From CAZVQX01 sp964629735 (GTDB taxonomy: Bacteria; Bacillota_I; Bacilli_A; RF39; UBA660), in NCBI GenBank assembly GCA_964629735.1, contig CAZVQX010000020.1:1-13904 (forward strand): a DNA stretch of 13,904 bases, given 5' to 3'. The notes below the pieces were generated by a model, which was not told the DNA's origin, did not search any database, and was given only the letters and a program-made list of their open reading frames with translations. Of the stretch, positions 1-5,650 are shown piece by piece (positions within the stretch are counted from its first letter, which is position 1; the number at the start of each line of letters is the position of its first letter). Position numbers and translations under genes: made by a program.

Positions 1-1
1 A

Positions 2-75
2 TGGAGCGGATGATGAGAATCGAACTCACACATTCAGCTTGGAAGGCTGGGGTTCTACCATTAAACTACATCCGC
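2..75 (-). tRNA. tRNA-Gly, anticodon TCC
   Basis: Read on the minus strand this is a complete cloverleaf of 74 nt including an encoded CCA end. The acceptor arms GCGGATG and CATCCGC pair perfectly, the discriminator is T, the T-arm contains GTTCGATTC, and the D-arm contains the usual GG. The anticodon loop is CTTCCAA, which puts TCC (plus-strand positions 41-43) at the decoding position, so it reads GGA and probably other GGN glycine codons. From memory it closely resembles Bacillus tRNA-Gly(UCC). It has its own promoter just upstream (95-123). Confidence 0.96.
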
Positions 76-94
76 ATTTAAGTAGGCAACTATA

Positions 95-123
95 ATTTTA
101 CATATAAAATGTAGAAAAGTCAA
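95..123 (-). promoter_or_regulatory. Sigma-A-type promoter of the tRNA-Gly gene
   Basis: On the minus strand a -35 TTGACT (118-123) and a -10 TAAAAT (95-100) are separated by exactly 17 bp. Each hexamer is one base away from consensus. The predicted start near 88 leaves about a dozen bases of leader before the mature tRNA end at 75. This is among the best sigma-A matches in the window. Confidence 0.75.
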
Positions 124-140
124 TAGTTTTTTATAAAAAT

Positions 141-163
141 TAAAAAATTCATAAAAATGAATT
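141..163 (-). terminator. Weak candidate terminator after the ylmC-like gene
   Basis: On the minus strand a perfect 7-bp inverted repeat (AATTCAT / ATGAATT, 4-nt loop, 146-163) overlaps the stop codon and is followed by a run of T. The stem holds only one G-C type pair, so it may be too weak to terminate. The tRNA promoter follows immediately, so a transcript boundary here would make sense. Confidence 0.3.
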
Positions 164-398
164 ATTTTTCAAAGAAAACTTTAACTAATATTACATCCTC
201 ACCTATTTTATCAATTTGATTCCACTTAATTTCGATTTCATCACGATTACTAAACATAGATAGTAATAATTTTGTTTTTTCAACAACTAAACTTTCTAAA
301 TTACCAGTTGGACTTATAATAATATCTATAATGTTTCCAATTTTTCTTCCATCTGCTATATTTACAACATCTTTATGTTGTAATTCGGATAAACGCAT
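162..398 (-). CDS. ylmC: YlmC/YmxH-family PRC-barrel sporulation protein
   Basis: This is a 78-residue protein starting MRLSELQHKDVVNI, with the pattern RLSEL..K.VVNI.DG..IG...D that is typical of the YlmC/YmxH group of small PRC-barrel proteins. Family members are about this size and are found mainly in spore-forming Firmicutes; their molecular role is not established. No signal peptide or membrane segment is visible. The ATG is preceded by AGGTGG four bases upstream. The gene follows sigG by 42 bp, and an equivalent gene lies close downstream of sigG in Bacillus, so the neighbourhood supports the call. It is probably co-transcribed with sigG, though a tentative promoter lies in the gap (413-441). 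Confidence 0.87.
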   Translation of the reverse strand: MRLSELQHKDVVNIADGRKIGNIIDIIISPTGNLESLVVEKTKLLLSMFSNRDEIEIKWNQIDKIGEDVILVKVFFEK

Positions 399-412
399 TT
401 AACCACCTAATT

Positions 413-441
413 AATTATATTAATTTTTTTCAAATACATAC
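413..441 (-). promoter_or_regulatory. Tentative forespore-type promoter before ylmC
   Basis: GTATG (437-441, overlapping the sigG stop) and TATAATT (413-419) are 17 bp apart on the minus strand. The first fits the sigma-G -35 pattern GHATR. The second matches 5 of 7 positions of CATWHTA but is equally a sigma-A -10 with no -35. In sequence this AT-rich such a match can easily be chance. Confidence 0.2.
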
Positions 442-1217
442 TATTCAATTAATTTTTTTAAATTTTCTAATCCACTTTTTTCAATTCTTGATATTTGTGC
501 TTGCGATATACCTATTTCATCGGCTAATTCCATTTGGGTTTTTCCAACTATGTATCGAGAATGTAATACATATTTTTCTTTTTCTTTTAACTTTTGCATT
601 GCAACATTTAAAGCAATATGAATCTCTTTACTATAATGTTTATTATCTTCATTGCCTAATTGATCAGCTAAATAAATGGTATCACCACCATCATTGTATA
701 TAGGTTCAAACATACTAATTGTATCTTTTAATGAATCTAATGCATTTACAACTTGAAACTCGTCAATTGCTAATTCATCTGCAATCATTTTAATACTTGG
801 TTCTTGCCCTAATAAATTAGTTAACTCTTCTTTTTTCTTCAAAGCTTTATAAGCAATATCTTTTATACTTCTAGCGATTCTAACACTATTATTATCCCTT
901 AAATAGCGCTTTACCTCACCTAAAATCATTGGAACAGCATAAGTTGAAAAACGAACTTCATGTTTTAAATCAAAATTATCAATTGCCTTGATTAAACCAA
1001 TACAGCCTATTTGAAATAAATCATCCATATTATCAGTTCGATTTTGAAATTTTTTTAAAATACTAAGGACTAATTTCAAATTACCATTTACTAATTTTTC
1101 TTTAGCAAAAGGGTCACCATTTTTTAATTTTATAAATAATTCATTCATTTCTTCATTTGTTAAAACTTTAATATCCGCAGTATTCACGCCACTTATTTCA
1201 ACTTTATAGCGTGACAT
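441..1217 (-). CDS. sigG: RNA polymerase sporulation sigma factor SigG
   Basis: Sigma-G is the late forespore sigma factor, directing core RNA polymerase to forespore genes after engulfment. The 258-residue product begins MSRYKVEISGVNT, very close to Bacillus SigG (MSRNKVEICGVDT). Sigma-70 region 2 is seen at about 65-109 (DDLFQIGCIGLIKAIDNFD, then RFSTYAVPMILGEVKRYLRD), the SigG-typical EPIYNDGGD is at 171-179, and the region 4 helix-turn-helix is at about 225-247 (GKTQMELADEIGISQAQIS). The frame stays open for eight more codons upstream (ATG at 1241), but I chose 1217: AGGAGA sits 7 nt before it, homology starts there, and the upstream ATG lies inside the predicted -10 element. A forespore-type promoter (1239-1268) and an SD-covering stem-loop (1220-1263) precede the gene. 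Unlike in Bacillus, sigE is not the adjacent upstream gene. Confidence 0.96.
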   Translation of the reverse strand: MSRYKVEISGVNTADIKVLTNEEMNELFIKLKNGDPFAKEKLVNGNLKLVLSILKKFQNRTDNMDDLFQIGCIGLIKAIDNFDLKHEVRFSTYAVPMILGEVKRYLRDNNSVRIARSIKDIAYKALKKKEELTNLLGQEPSIKMIADELAIDEFQVVNALDSLKDTISMFEPIYNDGGDTIYLADQLGNEDNKHYSKEIHIALNVAMQKLKEKEKYVLHSRYIVGKTQMELADEIGISQAQISRIEKSGLENLKKLIE

Positions 1218-1219
1218 AT

Positions 1220-1263
1220 AAAAATCTCCTTTCATTCTCATAATGGATTGAAAAGAGATTTTT
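1220..1263 (-). promoter_or_regulatory. Stem-loop covering the sigG ribosome-binding site (possibly also a terminator)
   Basis: In minus-strand RNA the 5' arm AAAAATCTCTTTTCA (1263-1249) pairs along all 15 positions with the 3' arm TGAAAGGAGATTTTT (1234-1220), with a single U-G wobble and a 14-nt loop. The GGAG of the sigG Shine-Dalgarno (1226-1229) is fully inside the stem. The T run at the end of the 3' arm also gives the shape of an intrinsic terminator, ten bases after the stop of the upstream gene. Either reading would keep upstream transcripts from producing SigG. RNA starting near 1232 would lack the whole 5' arm and have a free Shine-Dalgarno. Confidence 0.65.
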
Positions 1264-1268
1264 TATAC
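1239..1268 (-). promoter_or_regulatory. Forespore-type (sigma-F/sigma-G-like) promoter of sigG
   Basis: On the minus strand GTATA (1264-1268) and CATTATG (1239-1245) are 18 bp apart. From memory, Bacillus sigma-G promoters follow GHATR - about 18 bp - CATWHTA, which this matches at all five -35 positions and six of seven -10 positions; sigma-F uses a similar -35. The predicted start is about 1232, leaving a leader of about 15 nt with AGGAGA free to bind ribosomes. In Bacillus, sigG is read first by sigma-F and then by sigma-G, so location and motif agree. Which of the two reads it here cannot be told from sequence. Confidence 0.6.
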
Positions 1269-1272
1269 AATT

Positions 1273-2013
1273 TTATAATCTTTTTATTTTTTGTTTTGCT
1301 TTTTCCATATCAAGACTTACAATAATATTATCAATTAATTCATTTGTCACATCTTGATAAGGAGCGAATCCTATAGGTATCATAAACGTTTTATCATAAT
1401 AATTATCTAAAACATTTACTATATTTCTTAGTTTAGTCAATTGTTCTCGATTGCTATCATACTTTTTTAAATAATTTTCAATTACTTTAACTGATTTATC
1501 TATATTAATATCAGCTTTACCTACATTTAATTCTTTTGGGGTGTCCCGCATAATATATAAATCTAATAATCCCCATGTATTTACTTCAAATTTATTAAGT
1601 TCGTTTTTTTCCCATAAATCATTAAAATATTCTTGTTTTAAATATTTTATAATTACTTGATATAAATATTCATTATAATAATTATCCGTTATTTGATTAG
1701 CAAAGATATATATAAATAAATCTTCTTTTGTCTTAGGACCTGGTTTGGAAAAGTATTCAATAAAATTCTTTTTATTAAATAGCATATCTTTTAGTTGTTC
1801 AGTTACAAACGGTTCAATTTTATAATATTTTTTAGACTTCTTTTTACTGTTTTCATGAACTTTTTCAACATGATTATAAAAATCATTTATTAAGTTAAGA
1901 GTTATTTCTTGCAATTCAGTAGCTACTTTAGTTATATCTATTTTTTCATAATTCAATAATTTTAATTTTTTTCTTTTATCTAAAATGCATTGGGTTGTAT
2001 ATTCATTATGCAC
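1273..2013 (-). CDS. Hypothetical soluble protein upstream of sigG
   Basis: I do not recognise this 246-residue protein. It is rich in Lys, Asn, Tyr and Glu, has no signal peptide or transmembrane segment, and looks mostly helical. A very basic stretch lies at about 56-62 (SKKKSKK), and the C-terminal third contains MIPIGFAPYQD at about 211-221 followed by a helix-like tail. No catalytic motif stands out. The start is a GTG at 2013 with AAGGAG seven bases upstream. Its upstream neighbour ends in a strong terminator, a promoter candidate lies at 2033-2061, and the sigG stem-loop begins ten bases beyond its stop, so it appears to be a one-gene unit between sporulation genes. A sporulation role is only an inference from position. 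The open frame, good SD and clean boundaries make it a real gene. Confidence 0.8.
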   Translation of the reverse strand: MHNEYTTQCILDKRKKLKLLNYEKIDITKVATELQEITLNLINDFYNHVEKVHENSKKKSKKYYKIEPFVTEQLKDMLFNKKNFIEYFSKPGPKTKEDLFIYIFANQITDNYYNEYLYQVIIKYLKQEYFNDLWEKNELNKFEVNTWGLLDLYIMRDTPKELNVGKADINIDKSVKVIENYLKKYDSNREQLTKLRNIVNVLDNYYDKTFMIPIGFAPYQDVTNELIDNIIVSLDMEKAKQKIKRL

Positions 2014-2032
2014 TTTATCACTCCTTTTTCTA

Positions 2033-2061
2033 ATTATATGTTTTTATTAATTCTTTATTAA
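2033..2061 (-). promoter_or_regulatory. Promoter of the hypothetical gene, sigma-A or sigma-E type
   Basis: Two readings share the same -10. As sigma-A: TTAATA (2056-2061), 17 bp, TATAAT (2033-2038). As sigma-E: TAATAAA (2054-2060), 13 bp, CATATAAT (2033-2040), where the -10 differs by one base from the Bacillus sigma-E consensus CATACAAT and the -35 keeps only the core ATA. Sequence alone does not decide between them. The -35 overlaps the T run of the preceding terminator. Confidence 0.45.
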
Positions 2062-2088
2062 AAAAAAGGAGTTTATATACTCTCCTTT
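2060..2088 (-). terminator. Intrinsic terminator after the ArsC-like / membrane protein operon
   Basis: Directly after the stop codon of the 533-residue protein gene, minus-strand RNA forms a 7-bp stem AAAGGAG / CTCCTTT (2082-2088 with 2065-2071) with a 10-nt loop, followed by a T run from the A tract at 2060-2067. Confidence 0.75.
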
Positions 2089-2089
2089 C

Positions 2090-3691
2090 TTATTTAGTTA
2101 ATTTAATTATTTCCTTAACTTCTTTTGTATCTTTATAACTTATATTAACTTTATTACCAACTTCAATAAATGGAATTAAATCTCTATTTATTTTTATTGA
2201 TACTTGATATTTGTTGTTTTCATTATCTATTAAATAGTATATACTTGTTCCATCAATAGTCGCTTCTTTTATTCTAGAAACTACGATTTCTGTTGTAATA
2301 AGTGCTGAATCAGAAACATTTAATTCATCATCACCTAAATAATTTTTAGCTGCAGCCTCAATTCCATATTTAGCATCAGTTACTACAACTTTTTGATAAT
2401 CAACAACATCAACAAAAGCATACATTTTTACTAACCCAGCATTATCCTTTAATGATAATAAATAAGTTGGTTTATTATTTAAATTAATTAATAATGGGAA
2501 TGAAGCTTTATACTTCATTTGTTGAACTTGACCTTCAGCACTAGCCATTGCCGAATATTCTTCAGCACCAGATACTGAATAGAAATTTGTTTCTTTAGTT
2601 CTTAAGTTTGATAAAATAAAACCAATATTTGATTCATCACTACCTACTGATGTAATCCCTGTATATAAATAAACATCATCATTCATGACTGTATAATTGT
2701 ATCCTTCAGTTGTCGCAACCATTCCTTTTTGACCAAATATTGAATTAATATATCCTTGTTTATATGCACCCCAATCATTAACTTGTTCAATAATTAAATC
2801 TGAAGGATATACATGATCAACCCAAGTTGGAACATCTTTTGTTTTAAATTTTTCACCATTACCGGTTATTGGATCAAAGATTATTACACCGGTTACATCT
2901 TTACGAAGACCCACCCCAGAATATTTAATTGTTGGTACAATCCAATATGGTTTACCATTATTATCAACTTCAAAATTAGGGGTTCCCAAAATTTGTGTTG
3001 GATAACGAAAACGAAGGGCTCGATGTAAATTTTCATGAAAATAAGCGGATGGCATATATTTCATGCCTTTATCTAATTTAACTAACTCAGCTTTTCCTGT
3101 TACTGAGTTTAAAATAATATATCCTGTTATGCCATTTTTTCGATTAGTAAAATATTTTATAAAATTGGCATATTCCAAAGGTGTAACTCGAACAATATCT
3201 TGTTTATAATTTATTTGCGTATATAAATTAGAGACTCTGAATTGTGAGACTAATTCTGTCATTTGTCCCATAACACGATCACCTAATTTTTGACTTGATA
3301 ATTTATCTAATAAAGGTAAAGTATTAAAGTCGACTTCTTTAATATCCTCTTCAAATAAACCACCTTCATTTACATTAATACGATTATAATAATCTTTAGA
3401 GCGAAAGATTGGTAAATTTATAAAATTAATAAATAAAATACCTACTATAATTAATGGTAATATTATATAAAGATAATTTTTATGTAAAATAATCTCTTGC
3501 TTTGAATTTATTATAATATTTAATTTTGTATTCAATTTTTCAATTGATGTAAACAACATATAAAATAGTATTATAATAAATAAAAATGCCCAAAAGATTG
3601 GTGAAGTTATATTTATTGGTGGTAACATAAAATAATAAATAAACAACCCTAATAACAGTGTTAAAATAATTGGTAAAAATTTTTGTTTCAT
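2090..3691 (-). CDS. Uncharacterised membrane-anchored protein with large ectodomain
   Basis: This 533-residue protein has three hydrophobic segments at about 5-22, 31-49 and 73-92, then about 440 residues with no further membrane segment. The basic N-terminus suggests TM1 goes outward, which places the large domain outside the membrane. The ectodomain has recurring units: GYIILNSVTGK at 190-200 resembles GVIIFDPITGN at 268-278, and NGKPYWIV at 245-252 resembles NNKPTYLL at 405-412. Short beta units of this kind recall PepSY-like repeats, an inference and not a confirmed match. The C-terminal 65 residues look like a small beta barrel. I chose the ATG at 3691 because AAGGA lies nine bases before it, while the ATG at 3700 directly abuts that AAGGA. 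It follows the ArsC-like gene by five bases, so the two form one operon ending in a strong terminator. Function unknown. Confidence 0.85.
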   Translation of the reverse strand: MKQKFLPIILTLLLGLFIYYFMLPPINITSPIFWAFLFIIILFYMLFTSIEKLNTKLNIIINSKQEIILHKNYLYIILPLIIVGILFINFINLPIFRSKDYYNRINVNEGGLFEEDIKEVDFNTLPLLDKLSSQKLGDRVMGQMTELVSQFRVSNLYTQINYKQDIVRVTPLEYANFIKYFTNRKNGITGYIILNSVTGKAELVKLDKGMKYMPSAYFHENLHRALRFRYPTQILGTPNFEVDNNGKPYWIVPTIKYSGVGLRKDVTGVIIFDPITGNGEKFKTKDVPTWVDHVYPSDLIIEQVNDWGAYKQGYINSIFGQKGMVATTEGYNYTVMNDDVYLYTGITSVGSDESNIGFILSNLRTKETNFYSVSGAEEYSAMASAEGQVQQMKYKASFPLLINLNNKPTYLLSLKDNAGLVKMYAFVDVVDYQKVVVTDAKYGIEAAAKNYLGDDELNVSDSALITTEIVVSRIKEATIDGTSIYYLIDNENNKYQVSIKINRDLIPFIEVGNKVNISYKDTKEVKEIIKLTK

Positions 3692-3696
3692 ATATA

Positions 3697-4062
3697 TCAT
3701 TCCTTACTCTTTAATTGTTCTGTCCAGTCACTCTCATTAAAGCCAACTAAGACAAAATCATCACCTATCAATATAGGACGTTTAATTAACATACCATTTT
3801 GTGATAATAGTTTAATCTGTTCGTCATAACTCATTGTTATAAGCTTGTCTTTCAAATTTAAATTACGATACACTAAACCGCTAGTATTAAAAAACTTTTT
3901 TATTGATAAATTACTTTTTTCAATCCATAATTTTAATTCCTCAGAACTAGGATTATCATTGACAATATGACGACTGTCATATTGAATTTTGTTATTATCT
4001 AACCATTTTTTAGCACGATTAGAGGTGCTGCATTTGGGATATTCTAAAAATAAATACTTCAT
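3697..4062 (-). CDS. ArsC/Spx-family thioredoxin-fold protein (YusI/YffB-like)
   Basis: The 121-residue protein has the ArsC-family layout: a beta strand leading to YPKCSTSNRAKKWL with the active-site-type Cys at 11, and near the C-terminus KRPILIGDD with the conserved Arg95-Pro96. It has only one cysteine and lacks the CxxC of classical Spx redox sensors, so it resembles the reductase-like YusI/YffB branch more than a transcriptional regulator; either assignment needs an alignment. No ars genes are nearby, so arsenate detoxification is not supported. The ATG has AGGAG five bases upstream and a sigma-A promoter (4086-4114) begins the unit. It is the only complete gene here ending in TGA, five bases before the start of the membrane protein gene. 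Confidence 0.88.
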   Translation of the reverse strand: MKYLFLEYPKCSTSNRAKKWLDNNKIQYDSRHIVNDNPSSEELKLWIEKSNLSIKKFFNTSGLVYRNLNLKDKLITMSYDEQIKLLSQNGMLIKRPILIGDDFVLVGFNESDWTEQLKSKE

Positions 4063-4085
4063 TTATACTCCTTTCAAGTATATAT

Positions 4086-4114
4086 ATTATAGTATTTTAA
4101 TGATAAAATTGCAA
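4086..4114 (-). promoter_or_regulatory. Sigma-A-type promoter of the ArsC-like operon
   Basis: TTGCAA (4109-4114) and a perfect TATAAT (4086-4091) are 17 bp apart on the minus strand. The start would be near 4079, giving a leader of about 17 nt with AGGAG in place. The -35 begins only five bases past the sigE stop codon, and no terminator for sigE is visible, so sigE read-through into this unit is possible. Confidence 0.7.
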
Positions 4115-4119
4115 TTAAA

Positions 4120-4812
4120 TTATATCTTAACACTCGTTTTTAATTTTTTAATAACTTTTTTTTCAATTCGTGATATATATGATTGACTAATATTTAATAT
4201 TTCTGCTACGTCTTTTTGTGTCATTTCGGAATTGTTATCTAGACCATACCGCATAATCATAATTTGTTTATCCCTTGGATTTAATTTTTTTATTTCATTA
4301 TATAATAACTCTTTTTCAGTTTCCTTTTCAATACCTTTTGTCACAATGTCATGATCAGTTCCTAAAATATCTTCAAGATGTAATTCATTTCCTTCTGCAT
4401 CATAACTTAAACTATCTTCAAAACTAACTTCACCTCTTCGTTTTTTGTTTTTTCTTAAATACATTAAAATCTCATTATCAATACAGCGCGATGCATAGGT
4501 TGCTAATTTTATATTTTTATCTAATTTATAAGTATTTACTCCTTTTATTAATCCAATCGTTCCAATACTAACTAAATCTTCTAAATCTATTTTAGTATTT
4601 TCATATTTTTTAGACAAGAAAACAACTAATCTTAAATTGTGCTCAATTAGTTTGGCACGGGCTAATTCGTCACCCTCATTAGCTAATAAAACATATTTTA
4701 CTTCTTCTTCTTTAGTTAAAGGTTCTGGTAATTTATCAGAACTACCAACATAAAAAATACTGTTTTCAATTTTTAATAATAATAATATTTTTTTTATTAG
4801 TTTTTTAAACAT
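4120..4812 (-). CDS. sigE: RNA polymerase sporulation sigma factor SigE, pro-form
   Basis: Sigma-E is the early mother-cell sigma factor, made as an inactive membrane-bound precursor. The 230-residue product matches Bacillus SigE closely: RLVVFLSKKYENTKIDLEDL at 61-80, IGTIGLIKGVNTYKLD at 83-98, LATYASRCIDNEILMYLR at 103-120, and the region 4 helix-turn-helix TQKDVAEILNISQSYISR at 198-215. Residues 1-20 form a basic, hydrophobic pro-sequence; by alignment with the Bacillus site, cleavage is expected near Phe20-Tyr21 (IFYVGSS). This pro-sequence is about seven residues shorter than in Bacillus. I chose ATG at 4812 over the GTG at 4815: a perfect GGAGG ends six bases before the ATG but only three before the GTG. 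The gene overlaps the end of spoIIGA by 8 bp, so translation is coupled to its activating protease. Confidence 0.97.
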   Translation of the reverse strand: MFKKLIKKILLLLKIENSIFYVGSSDKLPEPLTKEEEVKYVLLANEGDELARAKLIEHNLRLVVFLSKKYENTKIDLEDLVSIGTIGLIKGVNTYKLDKNIKLATYASRCIDNEILMYLRKNKKRRGEVSFEDSLSYDAEGNELHLEDILGTDHDIVTKGIEKETEKELLYNEIKKLNPRDKQIMIMRYGLDNNSEMTQKDVAEILNISQSYISRIEKKVIKKLKTSVKI

Positions 4813-5596
4813 CACTCACCTCCAATAATCTATTTTGAATAATACAATTAATACCATCAATTTTAATGTTTTCTTCTAAAACTCCTACTAAAACAGAATT
4901 TCTTGCTTTTGTTTTCGTTAATTCTACCTCAGCATAAACACATTTAATAAGTCCAGAATTATTTACCCCTTTAAATGGAATTAAAACATGATAAAAGTGA
5001 TTTATATTTAAAACATTATGATTGACCAATATAACTGGTTTATTTGAGTAAGGGTCTCTTAAATGGTTTCCTGTATCTAAAAATGCTGTTAAAATAATTG
5101 GCTTTTTATTTTTTAAATAAAGAGTTAATTCATAATAATTAGAATAATGATTTTTAAGCCTTATACTTTGTCTAACATAAATATATATAATGATTGGCGA
5201 AATTATGACTAAAACAATAAAATTAATACTTAAACCTTTGTTATAAAAAACTAATCCTGTTTGTTTGTATGAAAATTGAATATTTAAAAAATATAAAAAC
5301 CCACCTAATATTATACTTGCTATATATAAATAAAATAAATTGATACAAGTATATTTAATATCTTTATAATCAAAACTAATAATTATCATTATAATACTAA
5401 TTATTAATTTAAAGAAAAATAATTGAATTGAATTAATTTTTATAAATAAAATAAAAATACTTAGGCTACCGATTAATGAACCAAGTAATATTTTATATAA
5501 TCTAGCCTTTCTTCTTAAAATAATGGATACACTTAATAATAATAAAAAATCAAAAGAGAAATTAAGGAAAAAAATCACATCTAAATATAAGGTCAT
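4805..5596 (-). CDS. spoIIGA: Pro-sigma-E processing peptidase SpoIIGA
   Basis: SpoIIGA is the membrane aspartic protease that removes the pro-sequence of sigma-E after asymmetric septation, in response to a forespore signal (SpoIIR in Bacillus). The 263-residue protein starts MTLYLDVIFFLNFSFDFLLL, very like Bacillus MKIYLDVIWLLNFCFDALLL. The N-terminal half (to about 142) contains about five hydrophobic segments. The protease half carries FLDTGNHLRDP with catalytic Asp174, equivalent to Bacillus Asp183 from memory, then LIPFKGVNNSGLI at about 205-217. It is shorter than the roughly 309 residues of the Bacillus protein. I chose ATG at 5596 (GGTGA four bases upstream); the eleven codons upstream in frame reach 5629, inside the ftsZ terminator hairpin. 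It overlaps sigE by 8 bp. No convincing promoter, including a clear Spo0A-type one, is visible in the 54-bp gap after ftsZ. Confidence 0.94.
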   Translation of the reverse strand: MTLYLDVIFFLNFSFDFLLLLSVSIILRRKARLYKILLGSLIGSLSIFILFIKINSIQLFFFKLIISIIMIIISFDYKDIKYTCINLFYLYIASIILGGFLYFLNIQFSYKQTGLVFYNKGLSINFIVLVIISPIIIYIYVRQSIRLKNHYSNYYELTLYLKNKKPIILTAFLDTGNHLRDPYSNKPVILVNHNVLNINHFYHVLIPFKGVNNSGLIKCVYAEVELTKTKARNSVLVGVLEENIKIDGINCIIQNRLLEVSDV

Positions 5597-5616
5597 AATA
5601 TCACCAATTATATTAT

Positions 5617-5645
5617 AAAAAAACAACACATATTATTGTGTCGTT
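5617..5645 (-). terminator. Intrinsic terminator after ftsZ
   Basis: Minus-strand RNA forms a 9-bp stem AACGACACA / TGTGTTGTT with one G-U wobble (5645-5637 with 5630-5622) and a 6-nt loop, followed by a run of T from the A tract at 5617-5623. It separates the ftsA-ftsZ unit from spoIIGA-sigE. Confidence 0.8.
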
Positions 5646-5650
5646 TTATG

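Noticed and set aside
3697..3699. Possible use of the Mycoplasma code (TGA as Trp)
   Set aside because: The ArsC-like gene ends in TGA just where the next gene's ribosome-binding site begins, and Trp codons checked elsewhere are TGG. The other complete genes I checked end in TAA or TAG, so the standard code fits.
3697..4062. Arsenate resistance function for the ArsC-like gene
   Set aside because: No arsenite exporter or ArsR-type regulator is nearby, and the family includes many members with no link to arsenic.
5639..5645. Spo0A-box-like TGTCGTT upstream of spoIIGA
   Set aside because: It matches only five of seven bases of TGTCGAA, lies in the arm of the ftsZ terminator, and has no -35/-10 pair at suitable spacing.
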